Assembly (NCBI GenBank): GCA_023251805.1
Contig: JAHEYB010000003.1
Location: 1-64,000 of the forward strand
Direction of reading: 5' to 3'
Source: Bacteroidota bacterium
GTDB taxonomy: Bacteria; Bacteroidota; Bacteroidia; 2-12-FULL-35-15
Length of the DNA stretch: 64,000 bases
In this document: positions 23,769-32,392 of the stretch, in pieces
Layout: every line of letters begins with the position of its first letter
How positions within the stretch are numbered: the stretch's first letter is position 1
The notes under the pieces: generated by a model
What the model was told of the DNA's origin: nothing
The model's database searches: none
The model's input: only the letters and a program-made list of their open reading frames with translations
Made by a program: the position numbers and the translations under genes

Positions 23769-25907
23769 ATGGTTACAAAAAAGTATTTTCTTTTTTTACT
23801 TTTAACTTTAAACTTTGAACTTGCAACTTTCTCGCAGGATACCACAAAAACGGAAAATACTGACATTCAGCAAAAATTAGAAAACGTTGCAGAAAATTCA
23901 ACCGATGAAGAGGCTGATTATACTACCCTCGTAGAAGTATTGGTATATTCAAATCAAAATCCCATCAACCTCAACAAAACAAATAAAGAAGAGTTACAAG
24001 CCTTAGAAATATTGAATGATATTCAAATCGATAATCTATTATCTCATATTGAAAAAACCGGAAAACTAATCACCATTTATGAATTACAAGGAATCTCAGG
24101 ATTTGATTTACAAACAATTCAAAAACTTTTACCCTATGTAAAAGTGGTGGACAATTTTTCTTCTGCACATTTTGGAGTAAAAGAAATGTTTGAAAAAGGA
24201 CAACATAGTGTTTTAATGCGTTATGGAAGAACCATTGAAGAACAAACCGGATTTTCTTTTATAGATAGCGCATCTCTTGCAAATAGCATCAACTCAAGAT
24301 ACATTGGGAGCCCTGATAAACTTTATGCTCGTTATCGTTTTACTTATGGCACAAATATCAGTTGGGGAATAACGGCAGAAAAAGATCAAGGAGAATTATT
24401 TTTCAAAGGCAATCAAAAATTCAATTACGATTGGTACGAAAAATCATTGAAGGGAAATCAAAAATCAGGCTTTGATTTTTACTCTGCTCATTTTTATTTA
24501 AAGAATGTAAAATTTATTAAAGCATTAGCCATTGGAGATTATCAAGCAACATTTGGACAAGGGTTGACCATTTGGAGCGGACAAGCATTTGGAAAAAGCT
24601 CCGAAATTATGACGACAAAAAAATCGGCTAGAGGGATTTCTCCATATACTTCGGTAGATGAAAATAGATTTATGCGCGGGGTAGCAAGTACATTGGGTTA
24701 CAAAAAAATAGAAGCTACCGCTTTTTATTCCAGAAAACATGTGGATGCAAATGTAAGTGACACCACAGATACCGGTGAAGCAGCAGAAATTTCTTCTTTG
24801 CAAGAAACAGGCTACCATACCACTTCAAGTGAAATTGCAGATAAACATGCTCTTTTGCAAACATTGATTGGTGGGAACTTAGCATACAAAGGAAGAAAAT
24901 TGAATGTAGGAATTTCCGCATTGAGCTACCAGTTGGATTTAGATTTTAACAGGGCCTTATCCTATTACAATCAATTTGAATACTCTTCTTCCAAAAATTT
25001 TAATGTTGGTGTTGATTATAATTTCATTGTTCGAAATTTAAACTTTTTTGGAGAAGCAGGAATGAGTAAAAATGGAGGGAAAGCATTTGTAAATGGCGTT
25101 TTAATAAGCCTAGACCCAAGACTATCATTTACCATTTTACATCGTTACTACCAGAGAAATTTTCAAAATTTATTGGCCAATGCATTTGCAGAAAGTAGCA
25201 CGCCTACTAACGAAAAAGGTTTGTATATGGGAATGGTAGCCAAGCCCACAAACAAAACAACCTTCACTGCATATTATGACCGATTTGAATTTCCTTGGTT
25301 AAAATATCAAGTTAATGCGCCTTCCTTTGGAAACGATTATATGGTGCAATTTAATTATACTCCTTCTAAAAAAGTAGACATGTATGTGAGAATTCGTACA
25401 CGCGACAAACAAAAAAACAGTGTGAATGTAGTTGATGTAATGGATTATTTAGTCCCGGTAAAACAAACTAATTATCGATTCAACATTGCTTATACCATCA
25501 CAAAAACAATAAAGTTGAAAAACAGAGTGGAGTTAATAGATTATAAATTAGACAAAAACAAAACGGAAAAGGGCTATTTGGTTTACCAGGATATCGCCTA
25601 TAACAAATTAGGAAAACCACTCTCTGTAACTTTGCGTTATGCCATTTTTCAAACCGATAGTTATGATGCGCGTATTTATGCATATGAAAATGATGTTCCC
25701 GGCTCCTACTCTATTCCTGCTTATTACGATAGAGGTTCAAGATTTTACATTATGCTTGATTATAATTTAACAAGAAGAATTGAATTGTGGCTGCGCTACT
25801 CACAAACGGTATACGACAATAAAAAAATTATAAGTGAAAATTCTTTGACTGAAATTCAAGGAAACACAAAATCAGAAATTAAAGCACAGGTAAAATTTAA
25901 ATTTTAA
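23769..25907 (+). CDS. Outer-membrane barrel protein with N-terminal helix-hairpin-helix domain
   Basis: 712-residue exported protein. ATG 23769 is preferred over an in-frame TTG at 23727, which would overlap the preceding gene, because it gives a compact signal peptide. Residues about 50-125 form tandem helix-hairpin-helix motifs of the ComEA type (NPINLNKTNKEELQALEILN, then ISGFDLQTIQKLLPYV). The remaining 570 residues are strand-rich with GDYQATFGQGLTIWSG, repeated aromatic turns and a terminal VKFKF strand, as in large Bacteroidota barrels. This HhH-plus-barrel architecture is widespread in the phylum but of unproven function; DNA binding or uptake is speculative. The signal peptide coding region looks like a co-opted spacer repeat. 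Confidence 0.72.
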   Translation: MVTKKYFLFLLLTLNFELATFSQDTTKTENTDIQQKLENVAENSTDEEADYTTLVEVLVYSNQNPINLNKTNKEELQALEILNDIQIDNLLSHIEKTGKLITIYELQGISGFDLQTIQKLLPYVKVVDNFSSAHFGVKEMFEKGQHSVLMRYGRTIEEQTGFSFIDSASLANSINSRYIGSPDKLYARYRFTYGTNISWGITAEKDQGELFFKGNQKFNYDWYEKSLKGNQKSGFDFYSAHFYLKNVKFIKALAIGDYQATFGQGLTIWSGQAFGKSSEIMTTKKSARGISPYTSVDENRFMRGVASTLGYKKIEATAFYSRKHVDANVSDTTDTGEAAEISSLQETGYHTTSSEIADKHALLQTLIGGNLAYKGRKLNVGISALSYQLDLDFNRALSYYNQFEYSSSKNFNVGVDYNFIVRNLNFFGEAGMSKNGGKAFVNGVLISLDPRLSFTILHRYYQRNFQNLLANAFAESSTPTNEKGLYMGMVAKPTNKTTFTAYYDRFEFPWLKYQVNAPSFGNDYMVQFNYTPSKKVDMYVRIRTRDKQKNSVNVVDVMDYLVPVKQTNYRFNIAYTITKTIKLKNRVELIDYKLDKNKTEKGYLVYQDIAYNKLGKPLSVTLRYAIFQTDSYDARIYAYENDVPGSYSIPAYYDRGSRFYIMLDYNLTRRIELWLRYSQTVYDNKKIISENSLTEIQGNTKSEIKAQVKFKF

Positions 25908-25915
25908 AATTTTTT

Positions 25916-26299
25916 ATGCAAAAAAATGAATTAAGAGCATTTACAACCTGGCTTGGCGATAATGATGTATGTTATACAGTTGTTAAACAAAATGCAGTTG
26001 TTGAGCTTCCAGATGCTATTGAAAATAGTGATTCAGTGGCAAAACTATCCGAAGGAAAAATCTACCCTATGCTCGTTAATTTAAAAGAAATTAAATCGAT
26101 AAGCAAAGAAGCACGCGATCATTTTTCGATGCAAAATCGCCCTCCAGGTGTTAGTGCAATTGGTTTGCTCATTAAATCTCCCGCAAGCACTTTAATTGGA
26201 AATTTTTTTCTGGGACTAAATAAATCCATTGTCCCTGTAAAACTTTTCACTAATGAGGAAAAAGCAGTGCTTTGGCTAAAACAATTTCAAAAAAAATAA
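25916..26299 (+). CDS. Small STAS/SEC14-like protein paired with a histidine kinase
   Basis: 127-residue soluble protein without a signal peptide. Its pattern resembles the STAS/SpoIIAA-like DUF7793 group in Bacteroidota: an initial beta region ([17 protein letters not shown]), [20 protein letters not shown] as the strand before the switch helix, ARDHFSM, and [20 protein letters not shown]. The family match is from memory of patterns and is moderate. In partner-switching systems such domains are reversibly phosphorylated regulators. It starts 8 nt after the barrel gene and ends 1 nt before the kinase gene, so close functional coupling with the kinase is likely. Confidence 0.55.
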   Translation: MQKNELRAFTTWLGDNDVCYTVVKQNAVVELPDAIENSDSVAKLSEGKIYPMLVNLKEIKSISKEARDHFSMQNRPPGVSAIGLLIKSPASTLIGNFFLGLNKSIVPVKLFTNEEKAVLWLKQFQKK

Positions 26300-26300
26300 T

Positions 26301-27245
26301 ATGTCGAAGGAACTGGAGGAAATTTATAAAAAAGTTTGTTTATTGGCAGGAGAAAAAACCTCTATAAAAGCTGATAAGAAAAAGGGAATCCTCACTGGCT
26401 TAAAAAAGCTGGAAGAAACTTTAAAGGCGAATAAAAAACAGGAAGAAGAAAATTCTAAACGAATAAATGAAATTTTAAAAGTTGTTATTTCCTTAGCCAA
26501 TCTAAAATACGATAAGAAAGCTAAAATTTCGAATAAGAAAAGTCATTTTGATGCATTGGCATTAGGAATCAATATGCTGGGAGAGGAATTAGAGGCTTCT
26601 ACCATTTCCTTACATGAAAAAGAAGTTTTATTAAAAGAAATTCATCATCGTGTAAAAAATAATCTTCAGGTAATTTCCAGTTTATTAAACTTGCAGTCCG
26701 AAAAAATCAAACAACCCGATTTATTGGAAACCTTTATGGAAAGCCAAAACAGAATTCGTGCAATGGCTTTGGTCCACGAAAAGTTGTATCAATCAAAAAA
26801 CCTTTCTCAAATTGATTTTACCGAATACGTTCATTCCTTTATTAACCAAATGAGTAGCAGTTATAGCTTGGATCCCGATAAAATTAAAATGCACATGCTG
26901 GCGGATATGAATCCACACTTTTTTAAAATTGATACCGCCATTCCTTGCAGTTTGATATTAAACGAACTTATTTCAAACAGTTATAAATATGCATTCCCAA
27001 AAAACAGAAAAGGAAATATTTATTTGCACTTTGCTAAAGAAAAAGAAACAAAAAATACTGCTCAATATATTTTAGAAATTTCAGATGATGGTGTTGGCAT
27101 TTCACCTGAAATTGATATCAAAAATACTTCCTCGCTTGGATTGCAGCTGGTAGATTTATTAACCAGCCAAATTGAAGGAAAGCTTGAACTAGACCGAAAA
27201 GGAGGAACTAAATTTACCATTCGTTTTCCAGTAGAAAAAAATTGA
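26301..27245 (+). CDS. Sensor histidine kinase, HisKA_2 type, soluble
   Basis: 314-residue kinase with no transmembrane segment. Residues 1-105 are a Lys-rich coiled-coil region. The HisKA_2 dimerisation box [20 protein letters not shown] (113-132) contains the phospho-acceptor His at 115 or 116. The HATPase domain follows, with N box [16 protein letters not shown] and G1 DDGVGI, ending SSLGLQLV and [10 protein letters not shown]. Without a membrane sensor it must receive its input from a partner, and the preceding STAS-like gene 1 nt upstream is the obvious candidate. No response regulator is encoded nearby. Confidence 0.88.
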   Translation: MSKELEEIYKKVCLLAGEKTSIKADKKKGILTGLKKLEETLKANKKQEEENSKRINEILKVVISLANLKYDKKAKISNKKSHFDALALGINMLGEELEASTISLHEKEVLLKEIHHRVKNNLQVISSLLNLQSEKIKQPDLLETFMESQNRIRAMALVHEKLYQSKNLSQIDFTEYVHSFINQMSSSYSLDPDKIKMHMLADMNPHFFKIDTAIPCSLILNELISNSYKYAFPKNRKGNIYLHFAKEKETKNTAQYILEISDDGVGISPEIDIKNTSSLGLQLVDLLTSQIEGKLELDRKGGTKFTIRFPVEKN

Positions 27246-27278
27246 ATTAAATAGACGCAAAGATTTCAGCTTAAAAAT

Positions 27279-27286
27279 TATCTTTG
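27279..27286 (+). promoter_or_regulatory. TAnnTTTG box upstream of the saccharopine-dehydrogenase-like gene
   Basis: TATCTTTG lies 19 nt before the ATG at 27306 and matches the Bacteroidota -7 box. No TTTG is found at the expected -33 distance. It suggests the gene can be transcribed independently of the kinase gene. Confidence 0.45.
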
Positions 27287-27305
27287 TAGCCCAATAAAAT
27301 ACATT

Positions 27306-28511
27306 ATGAATAAATTAAAGATTGGCGTTTTGCGCGAAGAAAAAAGTCCACCGGATAAACGAGTTCCATTAACTCCGCTTATCTGTGCCGAATTAATCAG
27401 AAAATATCCTCACATTGAAATTGTTGTTCAACCCAGCAAAATACGTTGCTACGAAGATGCAGAATACACGGCATTTGGTGTTCCTTTGCAGGAAGATTTA
27501 AGTGATTGTGAAATTTTAATGGGTGTAAAAGAAGTTCCGAAAGAACTACTTAAACCAAATAAAAAATATTTTTTCTTTTCTCATACTATCAAGCATCAAC
27601 CTCACAATCAAAATTTAATGAAAGCCTTGATTGAGAAAAAAATTCAGATGATTGATTATGAAACATTAACGGACAAAAATCACAATCGTATCATTGGATT
27701 TGGAAGATATGCCGGAATTGTGGGTGCTTACAATGGTATTTTGGGTTATGGAAAAAAATACGACCTGTTTCAATTACGTCCCGCAAATAGTTGCAGAGAT
27801 AGAGCAGAAATGGAAGATGAATTAAAGCGAGTAAAACTTCCAAATATTAAAATTGCTTTGACAGGTGGTGGAAGAGTTGCCAATGGAGTAATAGAAACAT
27901 TAAGTGCATTGAGAATTCGTAAAGTAACACCGGAAGAATTTTTAATGACCTCGTTTCGAGAACCTGTGTATTGTCAGCTAAATCCACGTGATTATGTGGA
28001 ACGTAAAGGCGATCACAATTTTGATTTACAAGATTTCTTTTCTCATCCCGAACATTTTGAATCTGTTTTTTCTAAATATGCAAAAGCAACAGATATCTAT
28101 ATTTCAGCACATTATTGGGATCCACGCGCACCAAGAATGTTTGAATTATCAGATATGAAAGCATCCGATTTTCATATTAGTGTGATTGCTGACATCACCT
28201 GCGATGTTCCGGGTTCGGTTCCAAGTACTATTCGTTCTTCTTCTATTGATAAGCCTTTTTATGGATACAATATTCGTGAAGACAAAGAAGATTTACCATT
28301 CAACAAAGACACAGTATGTATTATGGCTGTGGATAATCTACCTTGCGAATTACCTCGTGATGCAAGTGATGATTTTGGAAAAGATTTAATGGAACGTGTA
28401 TTGCCAAGTATTATTGGCGAAGACACCGAAAAGATTATTGAAAGAGCAAGTATTTGTAAGGATGGGAAGTTGCTTCCTGATTTTGAATATCTTTCTGATT
28501 ATGCTTATTAA
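27306..28511 (+). CDS. Saccharopine/alanine dehydrogenase-like NAD(P) oxidoreductase
   Basis: 401-residue enzyme of the alanine dehydrogenase/transhydrogenase/saccharopine dehydrogenase (lysine-forming, LYS1-like) superfamily. The N-terminal catalytic domain shows IGVLREEKSPPDKRVPLTP, with the Lys and Arg of the substrate site, and CEILMGVKEVP. The nucleotide-binding part has IALTGGGRVANGVIETL. The later IADITCDVPGSVPSTIRSS segment and the long YIRxD-like DYVERKGDHNFDL stretch fit LYS1-like proteins better than alanine dehydrogenase. A reaction with lysine/2-oxoglutarate or a related imine is possible but unproven. Its 3' end faces the ABC permease gene, with a hairpin repeat between. Confidence 0.78.
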   Translation: MNKLKIGVLREEKSPPDKRVPLTPLICAELIRKYPHIEIVVQPSKIRCYEDAEYTAFGVPLQEDLSDCEILMGVKEVPKELLKPNKKYFFFSHTIKHQPHNQNLMKALIEKKIQMIDYETLTDKNHNRIIGFGRYAGIVGAYNGILGYGKKYDLFQLRPANSCRDRAEMEDELKRVKLPNIKIALTGGGRVANGVIETLSALRIRKVTPEEFLMTSFREPVYCQLNPRDYVERKGDHNFDLQDFFSHPEHFESVFSKYAKATDIYISAHYWDPRAPRMFELSDMKASDFHISVIADITCDVPGSVPSTIRSSSIDKPFYGYNIREDKEDLPFNKDTVCIMAVDNLPCELPRDASDDFGKDLMERVLPSIIGEDTEKIIERASICKDGKLLPDFEYLSDYAY

Positions 28512-28539
28512 TTCTAAAAATACAATTTCAGGTTTCAGA

Positions 28540-28568
28540 TTTCAGGTTTACTCCTAAGCAACCTGAAA
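28540..28568. repeat. TTTCAGGTT/AACCTGAAA hairpin between convergent genes
   Basis: Perfect 9-bp arms (28540-28548 and 28560-28568) with an 11-nt loop. They are flanked by further degenerate TTTCAGG and TGAAATTTGAAAT repeats. The position between two 3' ends suggests it may act as a two-way terminator despite having no T-run. Confidence 0.55.
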
Positions 28569-28603
28569 CTTGAAATTTGAAATCGCTTTTCATCATTGAC
28601 ATT

Positions 28604-29881
28604 TCAAATCTTCCTTTTATATCTATTTATAATTAAAGAAACCAAAATAGTAATCACAAAAAAGAAAACAAGTTTCAAGGAATCCATCGCAATATCAGCA
28701 ACTCCTCCACCTCTTAAAAACAATTCATAAAATCCATCCAATGACCAATTGAGTGGCGATATCACACTTATGTTGCGCATCAACTCTGGCATCACGTATG
28801 TTGGAACCCAAACACCTCCTATTGCTGATAAAAGTAAAACTGTTAAAGATCCAACAATCGCTCCTTGTTGCTCTGTTTTTGCAATCGTTCCAACCATTAC
28901 ACCATATCCTGTTGCAGCCAATGCTGTGGCAATTGAAAGTAATAAAATTCCTGAAATACTATTTCCAATTACCAAAGTTGGCAATCCTAACATTGGTAAA
29001 AAAATCATTCCTACGGATAACATCAGTGCAAATTGAATCAAACATACTGCTATATACACTTTTATTTTTCCTAAAAGAAAAATCAAATACGATGTTGGAA
29101 TCGTTTGCAAGCGCAACACACTTCCTTCGCTTTTTTCTTTCACCATACTTCCGGCAAGAGGAAGAACAATAAAAAACATCGCAAAGATAGCCCAAGCTGG
29201 AACGTTGTGCTGAACGGCATTCGGAACAATCTCTCCAATTTGCCTTGAAGCATATACTTCTTTGTATTTAATAATTTGAGATTGATTAAATGCATTGCCA
29301 GGCGCATTCTTTTTATCTGGAATCAACTCTTCAATTTGTTTAGAGAACGTCTGAAACATAATTTTTGTTTTTATTTCAGAAATAAATTCGCGCAGGCTAC
29401 TCGTAACGGAAGTCAAAAAAGATTTTTTTGTAATCGGGTCGATGTAAATTTTTATTTCTACAGAATCGGACTTTGCAGTCGCTTCTTCAACTCCCATCGT
29501 TTCTTGAACAAGCAATTGCACATTGTTACGAATGGCCGCTGTTGCACCTTTTGGAACCACAATCCCAACTAGAAATTTTCCATCAGAGACTGCCTTTTCA
29601 ATTGTTTCAGCAGTAGCCGGAACACCATCAATCGTATTGTTAAACGTACACATTCCAGAATTGCGCAAACCTTGTTCAATGGAAATACCCAATGTATCTT
29701 TATCATCATCCACAAAAATAATAGGAATACCTCGTTCATTTAAACTCTTAAAAGCAGAATCCTGAATGAGTGTCATCACAAAAATTAAAATCATCGGCAT
29801 TAAAAAAAGCACAGCTAGTCCTACTCTATCTCGTAGTAGAATAAGTGCTTCTTTTTTTATGGCTGCAATTAGTTTAATCAT
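28604..29881 (-). CDS. ABC-2 family transporter permease
   Basis: 425-residue integral membrane permease of the ABC-2/DrrB-YhhJ type. An N-terminal helix (about 20-40, VGLAVLFLMPMILIFVMTL) is followed by a large extracytoplasmic region (about 45-215) rich in charged residues. A cluster of five or six helices between about 225 and 420 then follows, with MVKEKSEGSVLRLQTIPTS as the cytoplasmic coupling segment and VWVPTYVMPELMR before the last helices. It works with the ATPase encoded upstream on the same strand (30065-30817). Substrates of this class include drugs, pigments and lipids. The repeat-filled 183-nt gap between them may carry regulatory RNA structure. Confidence 0.88.
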   Translation of the reverse strand: MIKLIAAIKKEALILLRDRVGLAVLFLMPMILIFVMTLIQDSAFKSLNERGIPIIFVDDDKDTLGISIEQGLRNSGMCTFNNTIDGVPATAETIEKAVSDGKFLVGIVVPKGATAAIRNNVQLLVQETMGVEEATAKSDSVEIKIYIDPITKKSFLTSVTSSLREFISEIKTKIMFQTFSKQIEELIPDKKNAPGNAFNQSQIIKYKEVYASRQIGEIVPNAVQHNVPAWAIFAMFFIVLPLAGSMVKEKSEGSVLRLQTIPTSYLIFLLGKIKVYIAVCLIQFALMLSVGMIFLPMLGLPTLVIGNSISGILLLSIATALAATGYGVMVGTIAKTEQQGAIVGSLTVLLLSAIGGVWVPTYVMPELMRNISVISPLNWSLDGFYELFLRGGGVADIAMDSLKLVFFFVITILVSLIINRYKRKI

Positions 29882-29916
29882 TTATTATTATTTTATAGCC
29901 CTCTCATTTCGTTTTA

Positions 29917-30020
29917 CGTCATGCTGAGCGGAGTCGAAGCATAGATAAATACAGCGCTGAATCATCTACCCTTCGACTACGCTCAGACTGACGGTAGCGT
30001 CACACTGAGCGGAGTCGAAG
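29917..30020. repeat. 77-bp palindromic repeat (family A) plus an extra arm
   Basis: Arms at 29917-29939 and 29971-29993 enclose ATAGATAAATACAGCGCTGA, the same interior as the copy at 1258-1334 (CAGCGCTGAA core). A third arm, CGTCACACTGAGCGGAG, follows at 29998-30020 in the left-arm orientation. It lies inside the ATPase-permease intergenic region. Confidence 0.85.
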
Positions 30021-30064
30021 TGTTTCAATTTTCAAATTATTGAATTTTCAAATTTTCAAATTGC

Positions 30065-30817
30065 TCAATCCCTCAATTTCCTCTTCGTTAAATGCAAAAA
30101 CACCGTTTCCAAATTACTACAATTCGGATTGCTCTTTATCAATTCTGTTGGTGAACCTTCTGCTATAATTTTTCCATAATCTATAATGGCAACACGAGAA
30201 CAAAAATGTTCCGCCTCTTCCATGTGATGTGATGTATAAATAATAGTTGTTCCAGCTTTATTAATTTCTTTCAAATGTTCAATGATTACATTTCGAGATT
30301 GCACATCTACACCAACTGTTGGTTCATCCAAAAATAAAATCTTAGGATTGTGTAATATTCCAGCAATCAAATTCACTCTGCGTTTCATTCCACCTGAGTA
30401 AGTCGATACTTTTTTATTTGCGGCTTCTGTCAAGCCAAAATTATCAAGCCAGAATGCTATTTTATCTTTTAGTAATTTTCCACTCAAGCCATACATTGTT
30501 CCATAAAAATTCAAATTCTCTTTTGCAGAAAGTGTTGGATACAAAGCAATATCCTGAGGAACTACACCAATAATTTGCTTGATAGAATCAATATCAGTTT
30601 CTACATCTTTACCATCAATAGTCACTCTTCCGCTAGTGGCAGTATACAAGCCGCAAAGAATGGAAATGGTAGTGGTTTTTCCCGCTCCGTTTGGACCCAA
30701 TAAGCCAAAAATTTCGTTTTTATTTACAAGTAGCGAAATTTCATTAACTGCAGAAACATCATTGCCTTTAAAGGTTTTGCAAAGGGATTTAATTTGTATA
30801 ATGGGCTCAATAGTCAT
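30065..30817 (-). CDS. ABC transporter ATP-binding protein
   Basis: 250-residue ATPase subunit. Walker A GPNGAGKTTT, Q-loop VVPQDIALYPTL, signature YSGGMKRRVNL and Walker B ILFLDEPTVG are all present, with the H-loop in YTSHHMEEAE. It belongs to the CcmA/DrrA-like multidrug and polysaccharide export class and partners the ABC-2 permease downstream on the same strand. The divergent gene at 30965 encodes a halogenase-like flavoenzyme, so the exporter may move a product of the neighbouring oxidoreductases. That link is inference from position only. Confidence 0.93.
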   Translation of the reverse strand: MTIEPIIQIKSLCKTFKGNDVSAVNEISLLVNKNEIFGLLGPNGAGKTTTISILCGLYTATSGRVTIDGKDVETDIDSIKQIIGVVPQDIALYPTLSAKENLNFYGTMYGLSGKLLKDKIAFWLDNFGLTEAANKKVSTYSGGMKRRVNLIAGILHNPKILFLDEPTVGVDVQSRNVIIEHLKEINKAGTTIIYTSHHMEEAEHFCSRVAIIDYGKIIAEGSPTELIKSNPNCSNLETVFLHLTKRKLRD

Positions 30818-30902
30818 ATCAGGGCTGTAAATTTAGCAAATTAAATAGAGCTAAACTGATAAAATTCAGTCGATATTGCCCCGAAAATCTTCAAATATTG
30901 GC

Positions 30903-30910
30903 TACATTTG
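30903..30910 (+). promoter_or_regulatory. TAnnTTTG box for the FAD oxidoreductase gene
   Basis: TACATTTG matches the -7 consensus 54 nt before the ATG at 30965. A weak ATTG at 30875-30878 is the only -33 candidate, and the spacing (24 nt) is long. Confidence 0.4.
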
Positions 30911-30964
30911 TCATCAAATTTTCAAAACTAATAATTGAAGTAGTAGTAGATTAAAAAACACAAA

Positions 30965-32233
30965 ATGAGTACAGAAAAAATAGATGTATTGGTAATTGGA
31001 GCTGGTCCTGCTGGATGCATTGCCGCTTCTATTGCACATAAAAACGGATTAAAAGTTCATGTTGTTGAAAAAGTAAAATTTCCTCGATTTGTAATTGGTG
31101 AAAGCTTGTTACCGCGAGTAATGGATCACTTAGATGAAACCGGGCTTTTAGAAGATGTAAAGAAAGCAGGATTTCAAGAAAAATTCGGGGCAAAATTTTT
31201 ATTAGACGATAAAGTTTGTGACTTTAACTTTGCTGATCAGTTTAGTACAGGTTGGACATGGACATGGCAAGTACCGCGTGCTGAATTTGACCAAATTTTG
31301 GCAAATGGAGTTGCAAAAAAAGGAATTCCGGTAGAATTTGAAATGGGTGTAACAGCTATTCAATTTAATGAAGATGAAAGCTCTGTTACAACAGTGCAAG
31401 ATGCAAGTGGAAACACAAAACAAATAGAAGCACGTTATATTATTGATTGCAGCGGTTATGGCCGTGTAATTCCAAACCTATTGGGACTAAATAAACAATC
31501 CAGTTTCGACCCTCGCAAAACACATTTCACACATTTCAAAGACCCTAAACGTCCGGAAGGAGTTGAAGGAAATCGTATTACTGTAATTGTTCATCAACAA
31601 GAAGTTTGGGTTTGGATAATTCCCTTTTCAAATGGAAATACTTCAGTTGGATTTGTTGGAAACCCAGATTATTTCAAAGATTTTCCAGAAGAAGCTGTTG
31701 CACGTATGAAAGCAATTGTAAATGATTGTCCGATTTTAGCAGAACGTTTCAAAGATCAAGAAATGGTATTACCTCCACGAACAATTGAAGGATATGCAAT
31801 TAGTTCTACAAAATTTTATGGGCCGGGGTACGTAACAGCAGGTAATGCAACCGAATTTTTAGACCCTGTATTTTCATCCGGAGTAACCTTTGCAATGGAA
31901 TCGGGTTCAACTGCAGCAAAATTGGTAAGTAAAAAATTAAAAGGCGAAGAAGTTGATTTCGAAAAAGAATATGTCGACCATATGATGCAAGGCATCAACA
32001 CATTTAGAACATATGTTAAGAGTTGGTACAACGGTGATTTACATCAAATATTTTTTACAAAAGATCCTGATCCCGGAATAAAAAAACAAATTTGCTCTGT
32101 ATTGGCTGGCTATGTATGGGATTTAAGCAATCCCTTTGTAAAAAAGCATGAACGTGCAGTAAGTACATTGGCAAAAATTATTCGAATGCAAAAAGCTTCT
32201 GCTGCTGAGGAAGCTGCAAAGAAAAATAGTTAG
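30965..32233 (+). CDS. FAD-dependent monooxygenase/halogenase-like oxidoreductase
   Basis: 422-residue flavoprotein. The FAD-binding GAGPAG (12-17) sits in VLVIGAGPAGCIAASIA, followed by the family's FPRFVIGESLLPR block (39-51). A WxWxIP motif (WVWIIP, 215-220), considered diagnostic of flavin-dependent halogenases, is present. GFQEKFGAKF around residues 69-78 offers Lys73 at the position of the halogenase catalytic lysine. The C-terminal FAD region is DPVFSSGVTFAMESG. Related enzymes also include non-halogenating geranylgeranyl-reductase-like proteins, so halogenation is possible but not proven. Substrates of the closest characterised groups are phenolic or carrier-bound. It heads a same-strand row with two CrtI-like genes. 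Confidence 0.8.
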   Translation: MSTEKIDVLVIGAGPAGCIAASIAHKNGLKVHVVEKVKFPRFVIGESLLPRVMDHLDETGLLEDVKKAGFQEKFGAKFLLDDKVCDFNFADQFSTGWTWTWQVPRAEFDQILANGVAKKGIPVEFEMGVTAIQFNEDESSVTTVQDASGNTKQIEARYIIDCSGYGRVIPNLLGLNKQSSFDPRKTHFTHFKDPKRPEGVEGNRITVIVHQQEVWVWIIPFSNGNTSVGFVGNPDYFKDFPEEAVARMKAIVNDCPILAERFKDQEMVLPPRTIEGYAISSTKFYGPGYVTAGNATEFLDPVFSSGVTFAMESGSTAAKLVSKKLKGEEVDFEKEYVDHMMQGINTFRTYVKSWYNGDLHQIFFTKDPDPGIKKQICSVLAGYVWDLSNPFVKKHERAVSTLAKIIRMQKASAAEEAAKKNS

Positions 32234-32287
32234 TAGTAAATAGTTCGTAGTTCGAAGATTTTTTGCGAAGATAGCTTTCCATTTAAA

Positions 32288-32374
32288 CTGTCATCCCTTG
32301 CTGCGACACGGGATCTCATGAATGTGATACGAATCCTTAATATACAGATTCCGTGTCGTAGCACGGAATGACAG
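32288..32374. repeat. Palindromic repeat, GTCAT...CGACACGG family (family B)
   Basis: 29-bp arms at 32288-32316 and 32346-32374 differ at four positions. Each carries the GACACGG/CCGTGTC core and a CTGTCAT tip. A second copy with 27-bp arms lies at 42957-43039. The mismatches between arms preserve no reading frame. Confidence 0.8.
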
Positions 32375-32392
32375 CAATACAGTAATTTACGA

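Noticed and set aside
28753..29765. Several plus-strand reading frames opposite the ABC permease gene
   Set aside because: They are antisense to a gene with clear family motifs, have no recognisable domain and disagree with codon usage; considered shadows.
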